Assembly (NCBI GenBank): GCA_913009865.1
Contig: CAJVYK010000023.1
Span: forward strand, 1 to 17,066
Source: an uncultured bacterium
GTDB taxonomy: Bacteria; Planctomycetota; Phycisphaerae; Sedimentisphaerales; Anaerobacaceae
Direction of reading: 5' to 3'
DNA length: 17,066 nt
Program-made: the position numbers and the translations under genes
Notes under the pieces: model-generated
Seen by the model: the letters and a program-made list of their open reading frames with translations, nothing else
What the model was told of the DNA's origin: nothing
The model's database searches: none
Part shown: piece by piece, positions 1 through 7,385 of the stretch
Layout of the letters: the number at the start of each line of letters is the position of its first letter
How positions within the stretch are numbered: the first letter of the stretch is position 1

Positions 1-913
1 AATGAAGCTGAACATTGGCATCGGCCAATTCTCCGGCACGACTCCATAGCCTGTGATGGTAGGGCTTATAATATTCGCGGTACATCTTCGGAGAAAGAAG
101 CGGCCCATTCTGGCCGCCAAGGTCGTCACCAAAAATTACGATGTCAATATACTGCCCCACGGCGCCCAGCCACTTCTCCAGGTTCTGCATATGGATGGAA
201 CAGAGCTTTTCTGACAGACGGATAACCGCTTCAGGATAAAGACCCATATACATAAGGTAATTGTCCATTCGGTACAGCCACTGAGGCAGCTCAAACATAT
301 TACCGCCAAACATACCGACAATGGCACGGTCGGTGGACTCACGCAGGGCTTTCGCCCGGCGTGCCATCTCAGCCAGCCCTTCCTCGTCCAGCCGCAGATG
401 CGCACCAGGATGCGGTACGCCAGCCCATATAGTACGGCCCAGCATATCCTGCAAATCGGAAAAATCATCGTCTGTAATGCTGCGCTCCATAAGAGGAAAG
501 TGGGTCTGCTCAAAATAAAGACAGCCGGCTTTCTGAACCCCCAACTCACAGCCATCGTCCGTCAGCAGATACCAGCCGTCCGCCCGCTTTTCAATATTGA
601 TATAAAAGGGTATTCTGCAGGGTGTGCCGTCAGGCAGTACCCAGTCTTTCCAGTCATCATCTTCAAGCAGAAATCCCCTGCCCAACTCAATGGTATCTAC
701 GCCAAACCGCTCCAGCACATCCTCATCCACAATGGCTAACTGCTGTACCATATCGTAAACGCGAATCGGCCTGAACGGCAGTCCAAGATACTCTCGCAAC
801 TTCCGGTATGCGATTGCTGCGATGCCAGAGGAGCGGTGACTGGAAAAATCGACGGGAATACGGTCAGGTTGACGATGGTCCAGGGCTGCTAAAACCCGCT
901 CTCGTGAGGTCAT
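1..913 (-). CDS. UroD-family (uroporphyrinogen decarboxylase / methyltransferase-like) protein, partial
   Basis: An open frame runs on the minus strand from ATG at 913 to the window edge (304 codons) without a stop. The start is supported by GGAAAGGAA about 8 nt upstream. The N-terminus MTSRERVLAALDHRQPDRIP is the typical opening of the UroD superfamily branch that includes corrinoid methyltransferase MtaA/CmuA-like proteins. About 280 residues in, the motif FGDDLGGQNGPLLSPKMY matches the family's DD-x-G-x-Q-x-G-x-x-x-SP block. The frame leaves the window at VQLH followed by a codon beginning with T, consistent with the HSCG segment usual there. The C-terminal part is missing only because the window ends. 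Substrate is unknown: this branch is far from true HemE, and in this kind of genome such genes are often orphan paralogues. It is divergent from the tRNA and rhamnose genes and probably has a separate role. The family call is solid; the function is not assignable. Confidence 0.88.
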   Translation of the reverse strand, partial: MTSRERVLAALDHRQPDRIPVDFSSHRSSGIAAIAYRKLREYLGLPFRPIRVYDMVQQLAIVDEDVLERFGVDTIELGRGFLLEDDDWKDWVLPDGTPCRIPFYINIEKRADGWYLLTDDGCELGVQKAGCLYFEQTHFPLMERSITDDDFSDLQDMLGRTIWAGVPHPGAHLRLDEEGLAEMARRAKALRESTDRAIVGMFGGNMFELPQWLYRMDNYLMYMGLYPEAVIRLSEKLCSIHMQNLEKWLGAVGQYIDIVIFGDDLGGQNGPLLSPKMYREYYKPYHHRLWSRAGELADANVQLH

Positions 914-977
914 TGCTGATTCCTTTCCGTATTGTACAGACAGTGAATTTCAATTCCGTTGTCAATTTAACTTTTGA

Positions 978-1005
978 ATTGTAACGTCAGCAGGTTCTGT
1001 GTCAA
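978..1005 (-). promoter_or_regulatory. Candidate sigma70 promoter for the UroD-family gene, with overlapping palindrome
   Basis: Read on the minus strand, TTGACA (1005-1000) is followed after 16 nt by TACAAT (983-978), which would start transcription near 971 and leave a leader of about 58 nt before the ATG at 913. A 19-nt imperfect palindrome with outer arms CAATT/AATTG (963-981) covers the -10 and start region, where a repressor operator would sit. The boxes are seen directly; operator function is inferred and weak. Confidence 0.45.
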
Positions 1006-1107
1006 ACTGTTTAGTCATTGTAGCTGGGATGGAAGCCCTTCTAACCGGCCAGGTTTATATTGTTCGAGCCGCTTTGCGCGGTGGCTGTAAAAAAACGCAG
1101 TTTATTA

Positions 1108-1282
1108 GAAGCCATCCCAAAACCTCATTTGGTCTGCAAATGGCTCTTTTGTCGTCTGGACATCGTCGGCCTGCCCCTAAGGGGCCTGCATCGGAATAGT
1201 TATAGCTATGCCTGTTTCGGCCTCCTTGCCAGGCGCCAAAAGTTCTCATTTTCGTCATCAAAGCAGGTTTTGGGATGACTTC
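1108..1282. mobile_element. MITE-like non-autonomous element with terminal inverted repeats and TA flanks
   Basis: The 18-nt sequence at 1108-1125 (GAAGCCATCCCAAAACCT) recurs inverted at 1265-1282 with one mismatch. Allowing four mismatches, the inverted repeat extends to 26 nt (1108-1133 with 1257-1282). Both outer edges abut the dinucleotide TA (1106-1107 and 1283-1284), as expected for a TA target duplication by an IS630/Tc1-mariner-type transposase. The interior holds a CCCCTAAGGGG palindrome and no convincing gene. At 175 bp it is far too short to code for a transposase, so it would need one in trans. It sits 55 bp upstream of the tRNA gene. An IS5-group relationship is possible from the style of the repeat ends; the family is not certain. 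Confidence 0.6.
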
Positions 1283-1293
1283 TACTTATCTTC

Positions 1294-1322
1294 TTGCAAT
1301 ACGGACCGGCAAAATGTAAACT
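1294..1322 (+). promoter_or_regulatory. Candidate promoter of tRNA-Ser
   Basis: TTGCAA (1294-1299), a 17-nt spacer and TAAACT (1317-1322) lie 15 nt before the tRNA 5' end, giving a start near 1329. The boxes begin just outside the right end of the MITE-like element. No terminator separates the tRNA from rhaB, so the same promoter could also feed the operon. Confidence 0.5.
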
Positions 1323-1337
1323 ACCGTTCCGTTATTC

Positions 1338-1427
<90 letters not shown>

Positions 1428-1456
1428 TTAATTTCTTTGTAACTAAGCTACCTGTA

Positions 1457-2947
1457 GTGAGTTTTTGGACATTCGAGATAAAACAGGAAAAACAATATAT
1501 CGCAGTTGATTTTGGTGCTGAAAGCGGCAGAGTAACACTTGGCTCGGTTTCACCTGATAAACTTGTTCTCGAGGAGATTTGCCGCTTCAGTAACAATCCG
1601 ATTGAAAAAAACGGCTCACTACGCTGGGATTTCAACAGGTTGCTTTCCGAACTTAAGACCGGCATAGGCAAAGCAGTAAAACAGACAAACTCAGATATTG
1701 CCGGCATCGGGGTCGATAGTTGGGGTGTTGATTTCGGTCTGATAGGTGCGGACGGCAAGCTGATTGAAAATCCTTATCACTACCGCAACAGCCGAACCGA
1801 TGGGATGATGGAGAAGGCGTTTGAACTGATGGACAAACGCGAAATTTATGAGAATACCGGCCTGCAGTTTATGCAGATAAACAGCGTCTATCAACTTCTT
1901 GCGATGCGTATGGCAAATTCAGATGTTTTAGCCAAAGCGAAAAATCTAATCTTCATCGCTGATTTGTTCGCTTATTACTTATGCGGCCAGGTTTACGGCG
2001 AATACTGTCTTGCAAGCACATCTCAATTGATGGATATGAAAACAGGTCAATGGTCAAAAGAGATTTTTGACAAACTGTCCCTGCCAATTGATATTATGCC
2101 GAATATCGTTCAGCCCGGCACAATTGTAGGCCAATTGACCAACGAGATTGTAAATGAACTCGGCTGTGAGCCGATTGACGTCATTGCAGTTGGTTCACAC
2201 GATACCGCTTCCGCCGTCGCTGCTGTACCAGCCGAAGATAATAATTGGGCATATCTGTCCTCCGGAACCTGGTCTCTGATGGGCGTGGAAGTGCCGAAGA
2301 TAATTATTAACAATAAGACTTTCGAATACGAGTTCGCAAACGAAGGAGGAGTTGAAAACACAATTCGTCTTTTGAAAAACATAATGGGGCTATGGCTGGT
2401 TCAGGAATGCAAAAGACAATGGCAAAAAGAGGGAGTTGAACTCTCCTATGCAGAATTGACTGAGACGGCCCAAAAAGCTGAGCCATTCACGGCATATATT
2501 GACCCCGACTGTGGCGAATTCTTTTCGCCCGGCGATATGCCGAAACGAATAAATGACTATCTTAGACAATCAGGGCAAAAGACAATAAACGATAAAGGCC
2601 AAATGGTAAGAACAATATTGGAAAGTCTTGCCTTTAAGTATCGCAGGGTGTTCGAAGAGATTGAGGACATTACAGGTACGAGCCCTGATTGTCTGCATAT
2701 TGTCGGCGGCGGCATTCAAAATGAACTGCTTTGCCAATTTACAGCAAATGCTATCGGAAAAAGGGTAGTCGCAGGGCCCATCGAGGCAACAGCCAGCGGT
2801 AATATTCTGATACAGGCTAAAGCGACAGGGCAGATAAAAACGCTTGCAGAAGCCAGAGAAATTGTCCGTAATTCATTCGACCTCAAAGAATATCAGCCCG
2901 AGGACAGCCAACTTTGGGAAGAACAATATAAATTGGTAATTGGTTAA
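1457..2947 (+). CDS. rhaB: Rhamnulokinase
   Basis: Phosphorylates L-rhamnulose to L-rhamnulose-1-phosphate with ATP in the cytoplasm, the second step of L-rhamnose breakdown. It belongs to the FGGY kinase family: the N-terminal phosphate loop AVDFGAESGRV is at residues 16-26, GVDSWGVDFGLIG follows, then the catalytic-Asp motif GSHDTASAVAAVPA (Asp249; 237 in the E. coli enzyme), SSGTWSLMG, and the C-terminal HIVGGGIQNELL. The length of 496 aa fits the family (489 in E. coli). The start is uncertain. No ATG precedes the conserved core after the tRNA; GTG at 1457 is the first usable codon, while ATA at 1478 sits where the family's initiator Met is expected (ATA-AAA-CAG-GAA). The longer frame from 1208 is rejected because it runs through the tRNA. 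First gene of the rhamnose operon, 50 nt before the PHP gene. Confidence 0.93.
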   Translation: MSFWTFEIKQEKQYIAVDFGAESGRVTLGSVSPDKLVLEEICRFSNNPIEKNGSLRWDFNRLLSELKTGIGKAVKQTNSDIAGIGVDSWGVDFGLIGADGKLIENPYHYRNSRTDGMMEKAFELMDKREIYENTGLQFMQINSVYQLLAMRMANSDVLAKAKNLIFIADLFAYYLCGQVYGEYCLASTSQLMDMKTGQWSKEIFDKLSLPIDIMPNIVQPGTIVGQLTNEIVNELGCEPIDVIAVGSHDTASAVAAVPAEDNNWAYLSSGTWSLMGVEVPKIIINNKTFEYEFANEGGVENTIRLLKNIMGLWLVQECKRQWQKEGVELSYAELTETAQKAEPFTAYIDPDCGEFFSPGDMPKRINDYLRQSGQKTINDKGQMVRTILESLAFKYRRVFEEIEDITGTSPDCLHIVGGGIQNELLCQFTANAIGKRVVAGPIEATASGNILIQAKATGQIKTLAEAREIVRNSFDLKEYQPEDSQLWEEQYKLVIG

Positions 2948-2951
2948 ATGG

Positions 2952-2996
2952 TTCTCGATGCTCGATAACCTAAATACGAGAGTCGAGAGTCGAGAA
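2952..2996. repeat. Inverted repeat (hairpin) between rhaB and the PHP gene
   Basis: TTCTCGA (2952-2958) pairs with TCGAGAA (2990-2996), and CTCGA (2961-2965) with TCGAG (2983-2987), separated by a 2x2 internal loop. The 12 paired positions enclose a 17-nt loop. The 3' arm ends one base before the ATG at 2998 and includes the only purine-rich stretch that could serve as ribosome binding site. In RNA the fold could therefore hide the start, or act as an mRNA-processing or stability element within the operon. No T-run follows, so it is not a classical terminator. Confidence 0.6.
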
Positions 2997-2997
2997 T

Positions 2998-4341
2998 ATG
3001 ATAGAAGAGCTTGAGCAAAAACTGGATAGTTTTAATTCCACCGAAAGAAGACAGGCACTGTTGGAACTATGTGAAAAGGTGCAGGTGGGCGAGCAAACTT
3101 TGCCACAGCCGGGCACAAATGTTAACCTGCACTGTCATACCTTTTTTTCTTACAACAGTTACGGCTATTCACCAAGCAAATTCGCCTGGCTGGCGCGCAA
3201 GGCCGGTTTGGCTGTTGCAGGAGTGGTCGATTTCGATGTACTCGATGCACTGGATGAATTTCTTGAGGCAGCAGGGATACTTGGCCTAAAGGCTTGCGCG
3301 GGGTTGGAGACGCGGGTTTTTGTGCCGGAGTTTTCTACAAGAGAGATTACCTCGCCCGGTGAGCCGGGAATCACGTACCATATGGGGGTGGGATTTCCCA
3401 GGGCCCGGCTGGAAGGTGAGCAGCAGAAGTTTTTGCTCAATCTTCGACAAACCAGCCAGCAGAGAAACTTAAGATTGATGGAACGGGTAAACAAATATCT
3501 GACGCCTGTGGAATTGGATTATGAAAAAGATGTATTGCCTCTGACACCTGCGGGTAATGCTACTGAACGACATATATGTCTGGCTTATGCACTCAAAACT
3601 GAAAAGATATTTAGCGAAAAAGGAAAGTTAGCCGAATTCTGTTATGAAAAACTTTCGAATGACGCTGATTCAGTTTATGTGCCAGACAGGTCTGCTTTGA
3701 TGCTTATGATTCGCGCAACAACAATGAAAAAAGGTGGCGTCGGCTATGTCCAGCCCGATAAAGGCTCGTTTCCATCGATGGCTGATACCAATCGATTCGC
3801 TTTGGCGGCCGGGGCAATTCCGACTGTAACGTGGCTGGATGGCACCAGTGACGGCGAAAAGGATATTGAAGAGCTTTTGGAAGTGGCTATGAGTACGGGG
3901 GCGGCGGCTATCAATATTATCCCGGACCGTAATTATACCCCAGGTGTCAAAAATGAAAAACTGGAGAACCTTTACAGAATAGTGGAATTGGCCGAATCGC
4001 TGCATCTACCTGTTGTAGTCGGAACGGAAATGAACAGCCCCGGGCAAAAATTTGTGGATAGTTTCAATACCGCCGAACTCTCGCCGTTGACGCCGATATT
4101 CCTGAAAGGTGCATATATCATTTATGCCCATTCGGCGCTTCAGCAAAAATGCGGGCTGGGATATACCAGCGATTGGGCTAAGAAAAATTTCAAAAACGTC
4201 GCTGAGAAAAATGAATTCTTCCGCACCCTTGGAAATTCACTCCAGCCGGAACAGGAAGATACTCTTGCCGACTTAAACGAAGATGTTACTGCCGAGAATA
4301 TATTACTCAAACTGACCGATGGTCAGTTTGAGATAAAATGA
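2998..4341 (+). CDS. Divergent PHP-domain protein in the rhamnose operon
   Basis: A cytoplasmic protein of 447 aa. After about 40 residues of helical N-terminus it shows a PHP (polymerase and histidinol phosphatase) type start, NVNLHCHTFFSYNSYGYSP, with the first metal pair His45/His47. Motif II is normally D-H-D and here reads VDFD (residues 77-80), so the usual metal-binding His is Phe79. Glu104 (GLETRV) and His128 (YHMGV) fit the third and fourth ligand positions. Near the C-terminus VVVGTEMNSPG replaces the usual D-x-H ending. The second half has an alpha/beta, barrel-like appearance. It is 50 nt after rhaB and 27 nt before the dehydrogenase gene, so surely co-transcribed. It is much longer than histidinol phosphatase (about 270 aa). 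A phosphoesterase or a sugar-metabolic hydrolase is possible; no reaction can be assigned. Confidence 0.75.
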   Translation: MIEELEQKLDSFNSTERRQALLELCEKVQVGEQTLPQPGTNVNLHCHTFFSYNSYGYSPSKFAWLARKAGLAVAGVVDFDVLDALDEFLEAAGILGLKACAGLETRVFVPEFSTREITSPGEPGITYHMGVGFPRARLEGEQQKFLLNLRQTSQQRNLRLMERVNKYLTPVELDYEKDVLPLTPAGNATERHICLAYALKTEKIFSEKGKLAEFCYEKLSNDADSVYVPDRSALMLMIRATTMKKGGVGYVQPDKGSFPSMADTNRFALAAGAIPTVTWLDGTSDGEKDIEELLEVAMSTGAAAINIIPDRNYTPGVKNEKLENLYRIVELAESLHLPVVVGTEMNSPGQKFVDSFNTAELSPLTPIFLKGAYIIYAHSALQQKCGLGYTSDWAKKNFKNVAEKNEFFRTLGNSLQPEQEDTLADLNEDVTAENILLKLTDGQFEIK

Positions 4342-4368
4342 GCAATTGATAAAAGTGAAATAGAAATT

Positions 4369-6036
4369 ATGGCAGATGTACCCAAAACGCAATGTGCAGT
4401 GCAGCTGGTTGGCCCGGATGAGCTTGTCCTGAATACCTCCAAAGAAATTATCGCGCCCGGTCAGCATCAAATTCTCTGTCGGGTTGAAGTGGTGGGGCTA
4501 TGCTTTTCCGACCTTAAATTACTGAAGCAATTTTCATCACATGTCAGAAAGAGCGGCATAATTTCCGGCATTGACCCCGGCGTACTCAAAGAAATTCCCA
4601 GCTATGTTCCCGGCCGAAAGCCAACTGTTCCAGGCCATGAAGCGGTGGTGAAGATTGAGGCGGTTGGTCCCGGAGTGGAAAACTTTAAGCCCGGACAACG
4701 CTGTCTTGTTCAGGCCGATTACCGCTGGCTGCGTACCGCTAATTCCAATGCCGCTTTCGGGTACAATTTCGAAGGTGCCCTTCAGGAATACGTGCTGATG
4801 GACGAGAGAGTAATACTATCTCCGGAAGGTGAATCAGTGCTGATGCCATTTTCAGAGGAGCTTTCCGACTCTGCGGTGGCTTTGGTGGAGCCGTGGGCCT
4901 GTGTTGAAAACGCCTACGCCTCTAAAGAACGGCAAAATCTAAAAACGGATGGCCGGATGCTTGTTGTTGCGGATTCAGAAATTGCTGAAGATGTTTTTGG
5001 CAATTTGCTCAACCGTTACGGCAGGCCGGCTCAAATAACGTGGCTTGCCTCCTCTGCGGAACCGGCAGGATTGGATGTGGAGGTAAAAAGGGCTGCAAAT
5101 ATATCGGAGCTTACCGATGCCGGCTATGACGATGTAATCTATTTTGGTTCTGTGCCAGAGACGGCCGAAGCGTTGTTTGCAAAAGTTGCCGCACAGGGTC
5201 TTTTCAATATCGTTCTTTGCGGCGGTAAATTCGGCAGAGATGTCGTTACGCCGGTGGGCCGAGTTCACTATGGCGGTATTCGCCTAATCGGTACTGCAAC
5301 TTCGGACCCGGCTGAGTCTATGAAAATAATCCCCAGGACAGGTGAAATCCGCAACGGGGATAAGATTAACATCATCGGTGCGGGCGGACCTATGGGGATG
5401 ATGCACGTAATACGAAACATCTGTCAGGGCGTTGAAGGTGTCAGCATTTTTGCGGGGGATGTGGACGACAACAGATTGGCTGCGCTGACAAAAATCGCTG
5501 CACCTTTGGCCAGGAAAAACAGCGTTGAGTATAAGCCATATAATTCCACCAGGAACAAAATCGAGGGCGCCTTCGACTATACCGCTTTAATGGCGCCGAT
5601 ACCTGATTTGGTCGCTGCTTCGGTACACAGCAGCAGCCGTCGGGGCATTATAAACATCTTTGCCGGTATAGCCGCTACAGTTACCGCCAGAGTTAATCTT
5701 GACGGCTACATTGACAAACGGCTATACTTCATCGGGACCAGCGGCTCTGTTCTTGACGATATGAAGCAAGTGTTGGCAAAAGTTGAATCGGCTCAGCTTG
5801 ATACTAATGTCTCTGTTGCGGCTGTCTGTGGCCTTGAGGGTGCAATTGAAGGAATTCGAGCGGTTGAGAATCGACTGATAGCCGGCAAGATTATCGTTTA
5901 TCCAGCATGTAAAGGCCTGGGACTGGTCCCGCTGAAAGAATTGGGCGAAAAGATGCCGGAAGTTGCTGAATGTCTGAATAACGGGTTGTGGACGAGGCAA
6001 GCAGAACAAAAACTTCTGGACACAAAGTGGCGGTAG
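4369..6036 (+). CDS. Zinc-type MDR alcohol dehydrogenase-like protein with a second, degenerate cofactor-like domain
   Basis: 555 aa, about 200 more than a normal medium-chain dehydrogenase. The catalytic domain comes first: GLCFSDLK with Cys45, VPGHEAVV with His90/Glu91, and VEPWACVENAY with Glu174 match the sorbitol-dehydrogenase-type catalytic zinc set, and the four-cysteine structural-zinc loop is absent. Two consecutive Rossmann-like units follow. Unit 1 (about 195-315) starts MLVVADSEIAED, without a glycine motif, and ends VHYGGIRLIGTATSDPAESM. Unit 2 (about 330-510) has the intact NIIGAGGPMGMMHV and ends KRLYFIGTSGSVLDDMKQVL. The similar unit endings suggest an internal duplication with loss of cofactor binding in the first copy. 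Its closest general look is the SorE/L-sorbose-1-phosphate-reductase-like branch. It lies between the PHP gene and rhaA (46 nt), so a role in a sugar, lactaldehyde or polyol redox step is inferred. The substrate is unknown. Confidence 0.8.
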   Translation: MADVPKTQCAVQLVGPDELVLNTSKEIIAPGQHQILCRVEVVGLCFSDLKLLKQFSSHVRKSGIISGIDPGVLKEIPSYVPGRKPTVPGHEAVVKIEAVGPGVENFKPGQRCLVQADYRWLRTANSNAAFGYNFEGALQEYVLMDERVILSPEGESVLMPFSEELSDSAVALVEPWACVENAYASKERQNLKTDGRMLVVADSEIAEDVFGNLLNRYGRPAQITWLASSAEPAGLDVEVKRAANISELTDAGYDDVIYFGSVPETAEALFAKVAAQGLFNIVLCGGKFGRDVVTPVGRVHYGGIRLIGTATSDPAESMKIIPRTGEIRNGDKINIIGAGGPMGMMHVIRNICQGVEGVSIFAGDVDDNRLAALTKIAAPLARKNSVEYKPYNSTRNKIEGAFDYTALMAPIPDLVAASVHSSSRRGIINIFAGIAATVTARVNLDGYIDKRLYFIGTSGSVLDDMKQVLAKVESAQLDTNVSVAAVCGLEGAIEGIRAVENRLIAGKIIVYPACKGLGLVPLKELGEKMPEVAECLNNGLWTRQAEQKLLDTKWR

Positions 6037-6082
6037 CTAAAAGTGTCAACGATTTGCGACGGATGCAGGAGATTAGAGCAAA

Positions 6083-7352
6083 ATGAGCGGTTCGGGAGTG
6101 ATTGAAAAAGCACACGAAGCGACAAAGCAACGTTACGCCGAACTGGACGTTGATACTGACAAAGCTATGGAGCGATTAAGCAAGGTAGCTATTTCACTGC
6201 ACTGCTGGCAGGGTGATGATGTAGGAGGATTCGAAACCAGAGAGAGAAGGACTCACCGGTGGCGGCATAATGGCCACTGGAAATTATCCCGGAAAGGCCC
6301 GGACGGCCGATGAACTGCGAATGGATTTGGAAAAGACACTGAGTCTGATACCAGGAAGACACCGTGTGAATCTGCACGCCATCTACGCTGAAACCGGCGG
6401 CAAAAAGATTGAACGCAATGAAATACAGCCGGCACATTTCGCCGCCTGGATTGACTGGGCCAGGGACCAGGGCATTGGAATGGATTTCAACGGCACCTTT
6501 TTCTACCACCCTAAAGCCGAGAACGGCTTTACTCTTGCAAGTTCTGATGAAGGCATTCGCAGATTCTGGGTTGAGCACGGAATTGCCAGTCGGAAAATCG
6601 GCGAGTATATGGGACGGCAGCTCGGAACCGCCTGCATTACCAATGTTTGGATTCCAGATGGTTACAAGGACATTCCCGTCGACCGTCACGGTCCAAGACA
6701 GTTATTAAAGAAATCGCTTGACGAAATTTTTGCTGAAAAACCGGATAAGCGGTATAACCTTGATACCGTGGAAAGCAAGCTGTTCGGTATCGGCGTTGAA
6801 AGCTATACCGTCGGCTCGCACGAGTTCTATATGGGCTATGCTGTCAAAAATGGTATTTTGCTGTGCCTGGACACGGGGCATTTTCATCCTACGGAGGTTG
6901 TTTCTGATAAAATCTCATCGGTATTAACCTTTCTGGATGAGATATCGCTTCACGTAAGCAGAGCAGTTCGCTGGGACAGCGACCATGTAGTTATTCTCTC
7001 GGACGAGCTGATCGCCATTGCCGAGCAGATAGTCAGGGGCGATTACCTTCAAAGGGTTCATATTGGCCTTGACTACTTCGACGCCAGCATTAACCGGGTG
7101 GCGGCCTGGGTGATTGGCACCCGTTGTATGCTCAAAGCCCTCTTAATCGCCCTACTCGAACCAACAGATAAGTTACGCCAAATGGAAATCAGCAGTGACT
7201 TTACATCGCGGCTGGCTATGCTGGAAGAGTTGAAAACAATGCCGTTCGGTGCCGTCTGGGATTACTATTGCTTGAAATCAGAAGTTCCGACAGGGGATAA
7301 CTGGCTCAAAGAGACAGAAGATTATGAGGCCACGGTAACCAATTTAAGATGA
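6083..7352 (+). CDS. rhaA: L-rhamnose isomerase, interrupted by an apparent +1 frameshift
   Basis: Interconverts L-rhamnose and L-rhamnulose, the first step of the pathway. The start at 6083 is set by an AGGAG box about 10 nt upstream, and the N-terminus matches RhaA (VAISLHCWQGDDVGGFE). At about 6242-6252 the frame breaks: the first frame continues as out-of-frame residues to 6313, while LTGGGIMATGNYPGKART resumes one base later and runs to 7352. Removing one A from the GAGAGAAGGACTC stretch would give ERGLTGGG and a normal protein of about 422 aa (419 in E. coli). Downstream, the motifs FGIGVESYTVGSHEFYMGYA, LDTGHFHPTEVVSDK, VRWDSDHVV and HIGLDYFDASINRVAAWVIG are all intact, including the metal-binding His/Asp region. 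Because both halves are so well preserved, a sequencing or assembly error, or a very recent mutation, is likelier than an old pseudogene. Confidence 0.93.
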
Positions 7353-7385
7353 ATTGGAAAAATCTAAAACATAAAGGAATCTATT

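Noticed and set aside
1190..1204. 15-nt match ATCGGAATAGTTATA shared with 9088-9102
   Set aside because: A single 15-nt match in 17 kb can arise by chance; the flanks differ and no element boundary is seen at the second site.
1055..1261. 68-codon minus-strand ORF inside the MITE-like element
   Set aside because: No ribosome binding site and no recognisable domain; it covers the palindromic interior and is not a transposase.
2998..6036. Bacterial microcompartment shell genes expected near planctomycetal rhamnose/fucose loci
   Set aside because: No protein with a shell-domain length (about 90-110 aa) and pattern is encoded in the operon; the genes here are a PHP-like and an MDR protein.
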